From positions 165,350 to 229,349 of the forward strand of contig JABSQN010000002.1 in the NCBI GenBank assembly GCA_013215825.1: a stretch of 64,000 nucleotides of DNA, written 5' to 3'. The notes under the pieces were generated by a model. The model did not search any database and was not told the DNA's origin. It saw nothing but the letters and a program-made list of their open reading frames with translations. Positions within the stretch are counted from its first letter, which is position 1, and each line of letters begins with the position of its first letter. A program made the translations under genes and the position numbers. Positions 43,274-51,705 of the stretch are shown in pieces. Source of the stretch: Piscirickettsiaceae bacterium (GTDB lineage: Bacteria > Pseudomonadota > Gammaproteobacteria > Nitrosococcales > Methylophagaceae).

Positions 43274-43455
43274 TCCCCTCACCCTGTATTAAAAACTGCT
43301 GTCTTGATTCGGATGACATTTGTTTAGGCTGTTTGCGTAGTCTTGAAGAAATTATGCTTTGGGGTAAACCTGAAACAACGGTTGAGAAAAAGAAGGAAAT
43401 ACTGGTGACTATCTCACAAAGGAAACAGCTAAGGCTTGCACATCCTAAACAGTAG
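43264..43455 (+). CDS. DUF1289 family small cysteine protein
   Basis: A 63-aa protein with the DUF1289 pattern: SPCIKNCCLDSDDICLGCLRSLEEI, four to five cysteines in the first 25 residues suited to a metal or Fe-S site. The family is common and uncharacterised. It overlaps the glycosyltransferase gene and should be co-translated with it. The same frame continues past its stop codon into an EAL remnant. Confidence 0.9.
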   Translation: MSIIPSPCIKNCCLDSDDICLGCLRSLEEIMLWGKPETTVEKKKEILVTISQRKQLRLAHPKQ

Positions 43456-43581
43456 CCTGAATTTATCGAAAATGCCGAAACATTAAAACTACTTGAAGAA
43501 TTTGGGGGGGATTATGCTCAAGGCTACTATATTGGTAAGCCTAAACCTGAATTCCTTGATGGCCCCCCAATTCTAAAATAG
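43456..43581 (+). pseudogene. C-terminal remnant of an EAL-domain phosphodiesterase
   Basis: Directly after the DUF1289 stop, in the same frame, 41 codons read EFIENAETLKLLEEFGGDYAQGYYIGKP and end in a stop. This is the characteristic last part of EAL domains (cyclic-di-GMP phosphodiesterases). The catalytic EAL region, roughly 200 residues, is absent, and no start is available. A deletion has therefore joined DUF1289 to the tail of a lost EAL gene. Confidence 0.85.
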
Positions 43582-43588
43582 AATGGTC

Positions 43589-43810
43589 TTATATTCGTTT
43601 GATATCAATCAATTTATTATTCTTATCAAACGTAATACTAAACCAACCTTGAATACCCGATGTTCCAATAAAGGAACGTATATGTTCCGCAGGAAACTGA
43701 ATACGTTGTCCATTTTCAGCTGTCACTACAACAAAACGAGCACTACCTTGGTAGTATTTAAGGGCTTGCTCTTGGCTCAGGTTGAGATAAAACCGTATTT
43801 CAGTCGCCAT
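43589..43810 (-). CDS. DUF2835 family protein
   Basis: A 73-aa protein with the DUF2835 pattern (FYLNLSQEQALKYYQGSARFVVV...GRRIQFPAEHIRSF-like). The family is small, beta-rich and uncharacterised in gammaproteobacteria. It overlaps the HIT gene by 11 bp and ends the mrp-to-DUF2835 run. Confidence 0.92.
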   Translation of the reverse strand: MATEIRFYLNLSQEQALKYYQGSARFVVVTAENGQRIQFPAEHIRSFIGTSGIQGWFSITFDKNNKLIDIKRI

Positions 43811-44222
43811 TACTTAATAATTCTGCAAATACCACTTTTAATTGTTCACAAATTGCAGCTTGTTCTTGTTCAATATATGGTGTTGCTTGCCCTTGTCCCC
43901 AAACAGGTGCTGGCCAAGTTTCATCCGTTTGATAACGTGCCACATGATGAATATGAAGCTGTGAAACCACATTGCCTAATGCGGCAACATTCATTTTATC
44001 TGCTTGCACCAGCTCTTTTAATGCTTGGGCTACAAAATTTGATTCTTTTGTGAGTTGCTCTTGATCTGCTTTATTTAGCTGAAAACATTCAGTCAATCCA
44101 ATCTGTCTTGGCACAAGGATAACCCAAGGATAACGAGCATCATTCATTAATAACACGCGAGATAATGGAAACTCACCAAGATAAATCGTATCCTGCTCTA
44201 ATCTAGGATCAAGCGTAAACAT
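43800..44222 (-). CDS. HIT-family nucleotide-binding protein
   Basis: A 140-aa histidine-triad protein. The triad signature reads QLHIHHVAR (about residues 88-96). The N-terminal segment TIYLGEFPLSRVLLMNDARYPWVILVPR marks the bacterial Hit-like diadenosine polyphosphate or nucleotide hydrolase group. It shares one base with pepN and overlaps DUF2835, so it is coupled to both. Likely a nucleotide hydrolase or transferase; substrate unknown. Confidence 0.92.
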   Translation of the reverse strand: MFTLDPRLEQDTIYLGEFPLSRVLLMNDARYPWVILVPRQIGLTECFQLNKADQEQLTKESNFVAQALKELVQADKMNVAALGNVVSQLHIHHVARYQTDETWPAPVWGQGQATPYIEQEQAAICEQLKVVFAELLSNGD

Positions 44223-46873
44223 TAGTCTACCGCCAAATATTTAGTGACTATTTCATACACATCTGGTGATAAACCTTCGTGCTCTGAAATTGTTGTTAAG
44301 GCTTGTTTCATCATTGCCTGACGTTTTACATCATATTGTTGCCATGAGTTAAATGCACCTAACATACGTGAAGCAACTTGTGGATTAAGAGCATCTAACA
44401 CCAATATCTGTTCTAATAAAAACTGATAGCCAGAACCATCTTTCGCATGAAAATTAATCGGGTTATTACGGCAAAATGTACCAATTAATGCTCGTACATT
44501 ATTCGGGTTTTTAATGCTAAATGCCGGATGCTTCATTAATCCTTTAATTCGAATTAGGGTATCCGATGCAGTTGATAACGCCTGTACGGTTAACCATTTA
44601 TCAACAACCTGACGATCCTGTTGCCATTGCTCATAAAATGCGCGTAAGGCATGTTCACGTTCGGGACTATTTTGATTAACCAATAAACTCAGTCCAGCCA
44701 TGGTATCTGTCATATTATCCGACTGCTTCATTTGCTTTAAACAGCGTTGTGTTTGTAGTGGATCATCCGTTGCCATCAAATAGCTAAGGCTAATATTCTT
44801 CAGACTACGTGTCGCCATATCCTCAGCATTAAATTGATACTTCTTCGCTTGACTATAACGCTGATAAATTTCAACAAATTGGTCTTTTAAATGGTGTGCC
44901 AAGGTTGTCTTCAAAAACTCTCTAGCAGTATGAATAGCATCAACATCGGCTGGTTTTTGTTGTGCCGCCAAATAATTTTCACTTGGCAATATCAACATTT
45001 TTGCTACTAATGCAGGATCATTATTTGGATCGTCTAACACAGCACGAAACTGCTCCATCAGACCGGTCGGCAGTGTTAAAACACGTTGCTTCTGAATATC
45101 ATCAACTAATTGTAATAAAGTCTTAATCAGCAAACTTTGCCCAGCATCCCAGCGGTTAAAACTATCTTTATCATTAGCCATTAAGAAAGCAAGGGAATCA
45201 TTCGTTTGATTAATCTTCAATTTAATCGGCGCTGAAAATCCTCTTAATAATGAAATATGTGGCATTGATGTGATCTTAACGAAGGTAAATGTTTGTTTCA
45301 TTTCCGTAATTGATAATACCCGTGTTTCATCTGCAAACGGCTCATCTTCATGGTCTAGTTGCAAAGCAATACTGTCTCCATGATTATCCAGTAAGCCCAA
45401 CGCTAGAGGAATGTGGAATGCTTGTTTATCAGCCTGATCTGGGGTCACGGGGCAGTATTGCTCAATATTTAAGGTGTAGGTCTGCTCAACGCCATCATAA
45501 TGACCTTCAATATGTAATTCTGGCGTGCCCGCTTGAGAATACCAACGCTTAAACTGGCTTAAATCAATCTCGTTGGCATCTTCCATTGCCGTAACAAAAT
45601 CATCGGTGGTGACCGCCTGACCATCGTGGCGGTCAAAATACAGGTCTGTACCACGTCTAAAACCATCATCACCAACAATAGTTTTAATCATGCCCACTAC
45701 TTCGGCACCTTTTTTATAAATAGTAACGGTATAGAAGTTACTGATTTCAATAAATGATGCAGGGCGAACAGGATGCGCCATCGGGCCTGCATCTTCAGCA
45801 AACTGCATCATGCGTAATTGATTAACATCATCAATTCGTTGCACCGCCGCCGAATGCATATCAGCACTAAACTGCTGATCACGTAACACGGTAAAGCCTT
45901 CTTTTAAGCTAAGCTGAAACCAATCACGACACGTTACACGATTACCCGACCAATTATGAAAATATTCGTGACCAACAATGCTTTGAATACTATAAAAATC
46001 CGCATCGGTTGCTGTTTTAGGGCTTGCTAACACGCAAGAAGCATTAAATATATTTAAGCCCTTATTTTCCATTGCACCCATATTAAAGTCATTAACGGCA
46101 ACAATCATAAATACATCTAAATCATATTCACGACCATATTTTTCTTCATCCCACTTCATCGCCTGTTTCAATGACATTAAGGCATGATCACATTTATGAC
46201 TATTTTCAGGATCAACATAGATTTCTAAACTGACATCATGCCCAGATAGCGTCGTAAAACTATCCGTTTGTCGATAAAGCGAACCGGCGACCAAAGCAAA
46301 TAGATAACTCGGTTTAGGGTGTGGATCATGCCAGCGAACCCAGTGACGACCATCATCAAACTGTCCTTGCTCTTGCAAATTACCATTAGCTAATAATGTG
46401 GGCCATTGTTCTTTATCTGCCACCATTGATACCGTAAATACCGCCATCACATCAGGGCGATCAGGATAATATGTAATACGTCTGAAACCTTGTGCCTCAC
46501 ACTGAGTACACAATAAATTACCCGAATAATATAAGCCTTCTAAGGCGGTATTTTGATCGGGATGGATAATAGTTTCAATTTCTAATTCAAACGTTTTTGG
46601 AACAGATGATAATAATAATGACTTATCTGTTCGTTGATAATCATTGCCCTGTAATGCATGACCATCTAATTTAATAGAGACCAGTTCAAGATGCTCACCA
46701 TCTAATAAACATTCATCACCCTGCCCTTTAGGATTTTTACGCATTGATAACACACTGCGTACTGTCGTTTGTTCGGCTGACAACTCAAAATGCAGTGACA
46801 CTTGATCAACTAAATAGTTAGGCACTTGATAGTCAGATAAAAATGTTTCTTGTGGCGTTGCAGATAATGTCAT
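44222..46873 (-). CDS. pepN: Aminopeptidase N (alanyl aminopeptidase)
   Basis: An 883-aa M1 zinc aminopeptidase that removes N-terminal residues from peptides in the cytoplasm. GAMENKGLNIF is the substrate-binding motif near residue 265; the zinc site is H302-E303-Y-F-H306 with the third ligand in LKEGFTVLRDQ (about residue 325). The C-terminal alpha-helical domain of E. coli PepN is present. Length matches the E. coli enzyme (870 aa). It lies 11 bp after the NIF3-like gene. Confidence 0.96.
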   Translation of the reverse strand: MTLSATPQETFLSDYQVPNYLVDQVSLHFELSAEQTTVRSVLSMRKNPKGQGDECLLDGEHLELVSIKLDGHALQGNDYQRTDKSLLLSSVPKTFELEIETIIHPDQNTALEGLYYSGNLLCTQCEAQGFRRITYYPDRPDVMAVFTVSMVADKEQWPTLLANGNLQEQGQFDDGRHWVRWHDPHPKPSYLFALVAGSLYRQTDSFTTLSGHDVSLEIYVDPENSHKCDHALMSLKQAMKWDEEKYGREYDLDVFMIVAVNDFNMGAMENKGLNIFNASCVLASPKTATDADFYSIQSIVGHEYFHNWSGNRVTCRDWFQLSLKEGFTVLRDQQFSADMHSAAVQRIDDVNQLRMMQFAEDAGPMAHPVRPASFIEISNFYTVTIYKKGAEVVGMIKTIVGDDGFRRGTDLYFDRHDGQAVTTDDFVTAMEDANEIDLSQFKRWYSQAGTPELHIEGHYDGVEQTYTLNIEQYCPVTPDQADKQAFHIPLALGLLDNHGDSIALQLDHEDEPFADETRVLSITEMKQTFTFVKITSMPHISLLRGFSAPIKLKINQTNDSLAFLMANDKDSFNRWDAGQSLLIKTLLQLVDDIQKQRVLTLPTGLMEQFRAVLDDPNNDPALVAKMLILPSENYLAAQQKPADVDAIHTAREFLKTTLAHHLKDQFVEIYQRYSQAKKYQFNAEDMATRSLKNISLSYLMATDDPLQTQRCLKQMKQSDNMTDTMAGLSLLVNQNSPEREHALRAFYEQWQQDRQVVDKWLTVQALSTASDTLIRIKGLMKHPAFSIKNPNNVRALIGTFCRNNPINFHAKDGSGYQFLLEQILVLDALNPQVASRMLGAFNSWQQYDVKRQAMMKQALTTISEHEGLSPDVYEIVTKYLAVD

Positions 46874-46884
46874 AAATAAATTCT

Positions 46885-47205
46885 CTAAAAATCGTCTAGT
46901 GTTTGAATAACCTGAACATCATAGGCGGGTGTTTCGTAAGGATGGGCATTAATCAGTGCTTGTAATACGGCTTTGATATGCAATTCATCACATATCATTT
47001 CAACCCGATATTCTGCCACCGTTTCAATTTGATTGTGCTGACCGATAAAAGGTTGGCTGCCTGATAAAGGTTTAAACTGCCCAGTTCCTAACACTTCCCA
47101 AGAGCAGCAATCATAGCCATCATAACGACCAGCACCATGTTCAAATACAGCGTGTTTTACTGCGTCTTTATGACTTTCTGGTACAAAAAACACCAATTTA
47201 AGCAT
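46885..47205 (-). CDS. NIF3/YqfO-domain protein, short form
   Basis: A 106-aa protein corresponding to the small CutA/PII-like domain that is inserted in YqfO-type NIF3 proteins: KLVFFVPESHKDAVKHAVFEHGAGRYDGYD at the start and AHPYETPAYDV near the end. Stand-alone forms are common in gammaproteobacteria, without a known function. It begins directly after the WD40 gene. Confidence 0.9.
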   Translation of the reverse strand: MLKLVFFVPESHKDAVKHAVFEHGAGRYDGYDCCSWEVLGTGQFKPLSGSQPFIGQHNQIETVAEYRVEMICDELHIKAVLQALINAHPYETPAYDVQVIQTLDDF

Positions 47206-48243
47206 TTACTTAAAGCGCCATTTTTGACCGATACCATTACCTGCTTCACTGTAAATATATTTGCCATCGGGCGAGAATGACACGGCTTGCAATACAACAC
47301 CAGGCCGCAATGCTTGACGACGGGCAACTTGCCAACAATCCACTTTATCACCTGTTGCCGTTTTCCAAACGCATATTTTTTGTGATGGATGACCAGTTAC
47401 TAAATACTTATTATCAGGTGAAAAATCAAAGGCAGATGTTGTGCTTTTAAATGATGGAAAATTAGGTAATGCCTTATCTTTAGGCCATAAAGAATCACGT
47501 AATATATACTTTTCTTTGCCCGATTTCATATTCCAGAAATGGGTTTGACCGTTGCCAGCCCCTGTTATTACATAGCCACCTTTAGGGTAAAAACCAACAA
47601 TATTCACAGAATTCTCATGCTTCCAACTACGAATTTGCTCTCCTGTTTCTAGCTTCCACAATCGCGCGGTTTGATCATCGCCACCGGTTAATGCATATTT
47701 ACCACTAGGCGAAAGCGCCACGGCATTAATAAGCTGATCGATAGGTGCGTTAACTGGCTTACCATCATGTTTAAGAGTTTTTAACACTCGATTATTAATA
47801 ACATCGAAATAAACCGCTGTACGGTCATATAATGCTACTAAGAAATATGCGCCCCGCCGAGATAATGCGATTGCTTTTATTTTTACCGGAAAGCTAAAAC
47901 GCATCATTGGCTCGCCATCTGCCATATTCCACAACACAATCACATCTTGTTCTACAGTAGCGGCAACTTTACTATCAGCTGAGAATGCAACTAATGTTGT
48001 TGTGCCAACATCTGTATTATTCTGCCAACTATAAAGCACCTTATTATTTTCCAAGTCCCACAATCTGGCTGGTGCATCTGTATCGCCCACTAAGGCATAT
48101 TTACCATTGGCTGAAAATGCGGCAGCATAACTACTTAAATTACTGTGTTCCCATTGTTCTAAAGAATCACGCTCAGTCGTACAGCCAACTAAGAACAGCA
48201 TGATTAACACTAATTTTAGTAATCTCATTGCAGGCATTATCAT
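47206..48243 (-). CDS. WD40-repeat lipoprotein
   Basis: A 345-aa protein. A lipoprotein signal with lipobox LFLVGC is followed by at least six WD40-like repeats (for example FSANGKYALVGDTDAPARLWDLE and LSPSGKYALTGGDDQTARLWKLE), together enough for a beta propeller. It should be anchored to a membrane in the periplasm as a binding scaffold. ATG 48243 overlaps the dcd stop; ATG 48228 directly opens the signal peptide and may be the real start. Position in a dcd-pepN run is intriguing but unexplained. Confidence 0.88.
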   Translation of the reverse strand: MIMPAMRLLKLVLIMLFLVGCTTERDSLEQWEHSNLSSYAAAFSANGKYALVGDTDAPARLWDLENNKVLYSWQNNTDVGTTTLVAFSADSKVAATVEQDVIVLWNMADGEPMMRFSFPVKIKAIALSRRGAYFLVALYDRTAVYFDVINNRVLKTLKHDGKPVNAPIDQLINAVALSPSGKYALTGGDDQTARLWKLETGEQIRSWKHENSVNIVGFYPKGGYVITGAGNGQTHFWNMKSGKEKYILRDSLWPKDKALPNFPSFKSTTSAFDFSPDNKYLVTGHPSQKICVWKTATGDKVDCWQVARRQALRPGVVLQAVSFSPDGKYIYSEAGNGIGQKWRFK

Positions 48244-48809
48244 TATGACTTAGGTAAGGTTACGCCTTGCTGACCTTGATACTTACCTGCACGGTCGGCA
48301 TAGGATGTTTCACATACTTCATCTGATTCAAAAAACAACATTTGGGCTACACCTTCATTCGCATAAATCTTAGCCGGCAACGGTGTTGTGTTTGAAAACT
48401 CTAAGGTGACATGCCCTTCCCATTCAGGCTCTAGCGGTGTGACATTCACGATAATGCCACAACGTGCATAGGTTGATTTACCCAAGCAAATCGTCAATAC
48501 ATTACGTGGTATTTTAAAACGCTCAACCGTACGAGCCAAGGCAAATGAATTAGGCGGAATAATACACACATCAGAATTAACATCGACAAAGCTTTGTTCA
48601 TCAAAATTTTTCGGATCAACAATGACTGAATTAATATTAGTGAAAATTTTGAACTCGGTCGAACAACGTACATCATAGCCATAGCTCGATGTGCCGTAAG
48701 AAATCATCCGCCCATTCTCACCTTCACGCACTTGACCAGGCTCAAACGGTGAAATCATGCCATGCTCTTGTGCCATTCGGCGGATCCATTTATCTGATTT
48801 AATGCTCAT
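48243..48809 (-). CDS. dcd: dCTP deaminase
   Basis: A 188-aa trimeric enzyme that deaminates dCTP to dUTP, the main route to dTMP precursors in gammaproteobacteria. Family landmarks are SYGYDVR near residue 30, [61 protein letters not shown] with the catalytic Glu near 138, and the C-terminal [11 protein letters not shown] lid. It follows mrp, with a long hairpin between. Confidence 0.95.
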   Translation of the reverse strand: MSIKSDKWIRRMAQEHGMISPFEPGQVREGENGRMISYGTSSYGYDVRCSTEFKIFTNINSVIVDPKNFDEQSFVDVNSDVCIIPPNSFALARTVERFKIPRNVLTICLGKSTYARCGIIVNVTPLEPEWEGHVTLEFSNTTPLPAKIYANEGVAQMLFFESDEVCETSYADRAGKYQGQQGVTLPKS

Positions 48810-48873
48810 TGTTCTTCTCGTTAATCTTGAATAATGTTAATAATAACGTGATTTTAACTTAAGTTATAGTTCA

Positions 48874-48901
48874 AGGCCTTTGCACGACTTGTGCAAAGGC
48901 C
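48874..48901. terminator. Long perfect hairpin between mrp and dcd
   Basis: AGGCCTTTGCAC-GACTT-GTGCAAAGGCCT is a 12-bp perfect stem. There is no good T-run on the minus strand, so it may be a partial terminator, an attenuator or an RNA-processing site that separates expression of the two genes. Confidence 0.6.
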
Positions 48902-48919
48902 TCAGTTCGAATTTTTAGC

Positions 48920-50005
48920 TTAATCGTTCTTAATCACGATATTAGGGAAAGCCGTTGAATAATCTTTGCCTTGTTTCGCTAATCTAGCTGCTAAGCGTAT
49001 CGCAATAGAACGGTATGCTTGAGCAATTTTACCATCAGGATCAGCAACCACGGTTGGGTGTCCTTGATCGGCATCTTCACGGATCTGAATATCTAGCGGC
49101 AAACTACCTAATAAATCAACATCATATTGCTTGGCCATTTTATTACCACCACCAGCACCAAAGATATGTTCTTCGTGACCACATTCACTACAAATATGGG
49201 TGCTCATGTTTTCAACAATACCCATTACCGGCACATTAACTTTTTGAAACATTTTTAATGCTTTGCGCGCATCTAATAATGAAATATCTTGTGGTGTTGT
49301 CACAATAACCGCGCCACTAACAGGCACTTTTTGCGACAAAGTCAACTGTATATCACCCGTACCAGGTGGTAAATCAATCACGAGGTAATCTAAAGCAGAC
49401 CAATTTGTATCATTAAGCATTTGTTCTAAAGCTTGAGTCACCATTGGCCCACGCCAAATCATCGGCTCTTCTTCATCAATCAAAAAGCCAATCGACATGC
49501 ATTGCAATCCAAAGCTTTCAATCGGCTCAATACGTTTGCCATCTAATGATTCTGGACGTTGTGATGTGCCCAACATGCGCGGTTGACTTGGACCATAAAT
49601 ATCCGCATCTAAAATACCGACTTTGGCACCTTCTGCTGCTAAAGCCAAAGCAAGATTGACTGAAGTTGTTGATTTACCAACTCCGCCCTTGCCAGATGCG
49701 ATAGCAATAATATTCTTAATACCTTTTATACCGCTAACGCCTTGTTGCACTTTATGTTTGGTGATTTTCCAATCGATAGTGACCGTGACATCATTTAGCC
49801 CCGTTTTATCTTTTAACTCAACGACTAACGCGGATTGCAATTCATCGATAATACTTGTAGCTGGATAACCCAATGTAAGCGCTAAATTTAGTTTGTCGTC
49901 ATCTAAATTAAGCTTAATTTTTGTTTTGCTATCACCCAATGTGACGAGGCTAGATGGATCGGTGTAATCGTTAATCAACTGCTCAATTTGAGATGAATTT
50001 AGCAT
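48920..50005 (-). CDS. mrp: Fe-S cluster carrier ATPase Mrp/ApbC
   Basis: A 361-aa MinD/Mrp-type P-loop ATPase which delivers Fe-S clusters to apoproteins. Residues 1-90 form a DUF59/MIP18-like domain; the deviant Walker A GKGGVGKST is at 105-113; the cluster-binding pair lies in ICSECGH (about 268-273). In E. coli mrp sits divergent to metG; here 4.8 kb of toxin-antitoxin and sdh genes separate them. Confidence 0.95.
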   Translation of the reverse strand: MLNSSQIEQLINDYTDPSSLVTLGDSKTKIKLNLDDDKLNLALTLGYPATSIIDELQSALVVELKDKTGLNDVTVTIDWKITKHKVQQGVSGIKGIKNIIAIASGKGGVGKSTTSVNLALALAAEGAKVGILDADIYGPSQPRMLGTSQRPESLDGKRIEPIESFGLQCMSIGFLIDEEEPMIWRGPMVTQALEQMLNDTNWSALDYLVIDLPPGTGDIQLTLSQKVPVSGAVIVTTPQDISLLDARKALKMFQKVNVPVMGIVENMSTHICSECGHEEHIFGAGGGNKMAKQYDVDLLGSLPLDIQIREDADQGHPTVVADPDGKIAQAYRSIAIRLAARLAKQGKDYSTAFPNIVIKND

Positions 50006-50174
50006 TTACTATTTCCTTAGAATTTAAACTTAATGTAGGCATAATAATACCCAGGTAAAATGAAGTTGCAGATATTTTAACAAAGCCCACCATTCGCGAG
50101 GATGACACAAAACAGAAATCTGCACCTTGAATAATAGTGGGTATAGTACCTGAATTCAGAACAACTAAGGAGTG

Positions 50175-50463
50175 TTAAATTCTTTTAATAGCCGCCCTAT
50201 AAACCGCATTTCGTTCACGTTTTCCAATAGCTAAAACTAAAACGATAAATTCATGGTTTATGACTTGATATATAAGACGATAGCCAGCACTACGTAATTT
50301 GATTTTATAACAATCCTTAGCACCAGAGACTTTACAATTTTCAAGCACGGGATGCTCTAACCTTTTCAGCCAACTTCTTTTTAAATTGTTTTTTAATAAC
50401 TGAGTCTAATTTTTAACCATTCTTTAAGAGCGCGCTTATCAAAGCTTAGTTTTTATAAGTCAT
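50175..50463 (-). pseudogene. Broken RelE-family toxin
   Basis: Fragments of a RelE-like toxin can be read across three frames: KLSFDKRALKEWLK, then DSVIKKQFKKKLAEKV, then EHPVLENCKVSGAKDCYKIKLR, SAGYRLIYQVINHEFIVLV and IGKRERNAVYRAAIKRI with a final stop. Frameshifts occur just after the start (extra A residues near 50450), near 50408 and near 50360. The start ATG (50461-50463) overlaps the antitoxin end. The toxin cannot be made. Confidence 0.9.
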
Positions 50464-50701
50464 CTAAAGAAAGTTCTACAGTTTCTACACCCATACGACT
50501 ATTGGCAATACTTGCAAGCTCAGCATCTTCAATCCGATCAAGAATCAACTCCCATGCCTCAGCAGGTATGCAATAAAACTCTGGTTTATTATGGTTTAAA
50601 ACGGCAACAGAAAAGCCTTCACCACTTGAAACAGCAGCCATAGGATTTTTCTTTAATTCAGAAATACTCACTGAACTATCGGCTAAAATACTTTCACTCA
50701 T
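50453..50701 (-). CDS. Phd/YefM-type antitoxin
   Basis: An 82-aa antitoxin: an N-terminal DNA-binding part with VSISELKKNPMAAVSSGEGFSVAVLNHNKPEFYCIPAEAWELIL and an acidic C-terminal tail that would neutralise the toxin. The frame is intact while its RelE partner is broken. An orphan antitoxin could still guard against related toxins or autorepress. Confidence 0.92.
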   Translation of the reverse strand: MSESILADSSVSISELKKNPMAAVSSGEGFSVAVLNHNKPEFYCIPAEAWELILDRIEDAELASIANSRMGVETVELSLDDL

Positions 50702-50768
50702 AATGGCATCTTTAAAAAAAACCTTTATTGGAGCAACTTGCTTTTATGTTCAATGAATTTTAAGAAAA

Positions 50769-50960
50769 TTATTTAAGTATTTTTTTATTCCAGTCTTTTA
50801 CACCTTGTTGCATACTATTTATCTCATTATCAGCACTATTAATCACGCTAGATACTTTTGATGACAGTGTTGAACCATATTTATCTGCCAAGATATTACC
50901 CGTTGTAACAACAAAAATTGCCATAACAATAATATATACATGCGTTAAAAAACGTTTCAT
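50769..50960 (-). CDS. Small secreted or anchored protein after sdhB
   Basis: A 63-aa protein with one N-terminal hydrophobic segment (about residues 7-25) and a polar helical tail (DNEINSMQQGVKDWNKKI). GGAG lies eight bases before the ATG, inside the end of sdhB, so the gene is probably coupled to the sdh operon. No family is recognised. It could be a short accessory membrane subunit, but this is speculation. Confidence 0.6.
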   Translation of the reverse strand: MKRFLTHVYIIVMAIFVVTTGNILADKYGSTLSSKVSSVINSADNEINSMQQGVKDWNKKILK

Positions 50961-50964
50961 TTAC

Positions 50965-51696
50965 CTAGCTCCCACTCTGATGAAGTAATTTATTAAGTGT
51001 TGTTATCGTGCTGACTTTTATCTCTTTCGGACACACTCGCTCACATTCACGATAATTACTACAGCCACCAAAGCCTTGTTCATCCATTGCCATTAATAAT
51101 TTTTCTGCGCGATTCTTATCCATTTCACCTTGAGGTAAGCTGGATAAATGCGTTACTTTTGCAGCAACAAATAACGTGGCAGAAGCATTAGGACAAGCGG
51201 CAACACAGGCTCCACAACCAATACAGGTTGCAGAATCAAAAGCAGCATCTGATACCTCTTTATCTATGGGTATCGTGTTGGCTTCGCCTGCTGAGCCCGT
51301 ACGAATTTCAATATAACCACCCGCTTGGATAATCTTCTCAAATGCAGTTCGATCAACAATTAAGTCTTTGATAATTGGAAATGCAGTTGCTCGCCACGGT
51401 TCTATCCATAGTTCTTGTTCATCTGCATAATCACGCATATATTGCTGGCAGGTGGTTGTGGCCTGGTGTTTGCCATGAGGTGTACCGTTAATAACGAGGT
51501 TACATGAGCCGCAAATACCTTCTCGACAGTCAAAATCAAAAGCAATTGCTTCTTTATCCTCTTCAATTAATTGCTCATTAAGGGCATCTAACATCTCTAA
51601 AAATGATGTGTCGTCACTGACATCAATTTCATGCTGTTCAAAGTTGCCTTTTGAATCAGCACTGGCTTGTCGCCAAATATGTAGTTTATAAATCAC
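50965..51696 (-). CDS. sdhB: Succinate dehydrogenase/fumarate reductase Fe-S subunit (type B)
   Basis: A 243-aa iron-sulfur subunit. The [2Fe-2S] site is CREGICGSC with a further Cys in TTTCQQ; the C-terminal half has CIGCGACVAACP and CERVCP for the other clusters. Sequence style (HIWRQ start, EIDVSDDTSFLEMLDALN) matches type B enzymes rather than the usual gammaproteobacterial SdhB. It lies 9 bp after sdhA. Confidence 0.92.
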   Translation of the reverse strand: MIYKLHIWRQASADSKGNFEQHEIDVSDDTSFLEMLDALNEQLIEEDKEAIAFDFDCREGICGSCNLVINGTPHGKHQATTTCQQYMRDYADEQELWIEPWRATAFPIIKDLIVDRTAFEKIIQAGGYIEIRTGSAGEANTIPIDKEVSDAAFDSATCIGCGACVAACPNASATLFVAAKVTHLSSLPQGEMDKNRAEKLLMAMDEQGFGGCSNYRECERVCPKEIKVSTITTLNKLLHQSGS

Positions 51697-51705
51697 GGAA
51701 AGATC

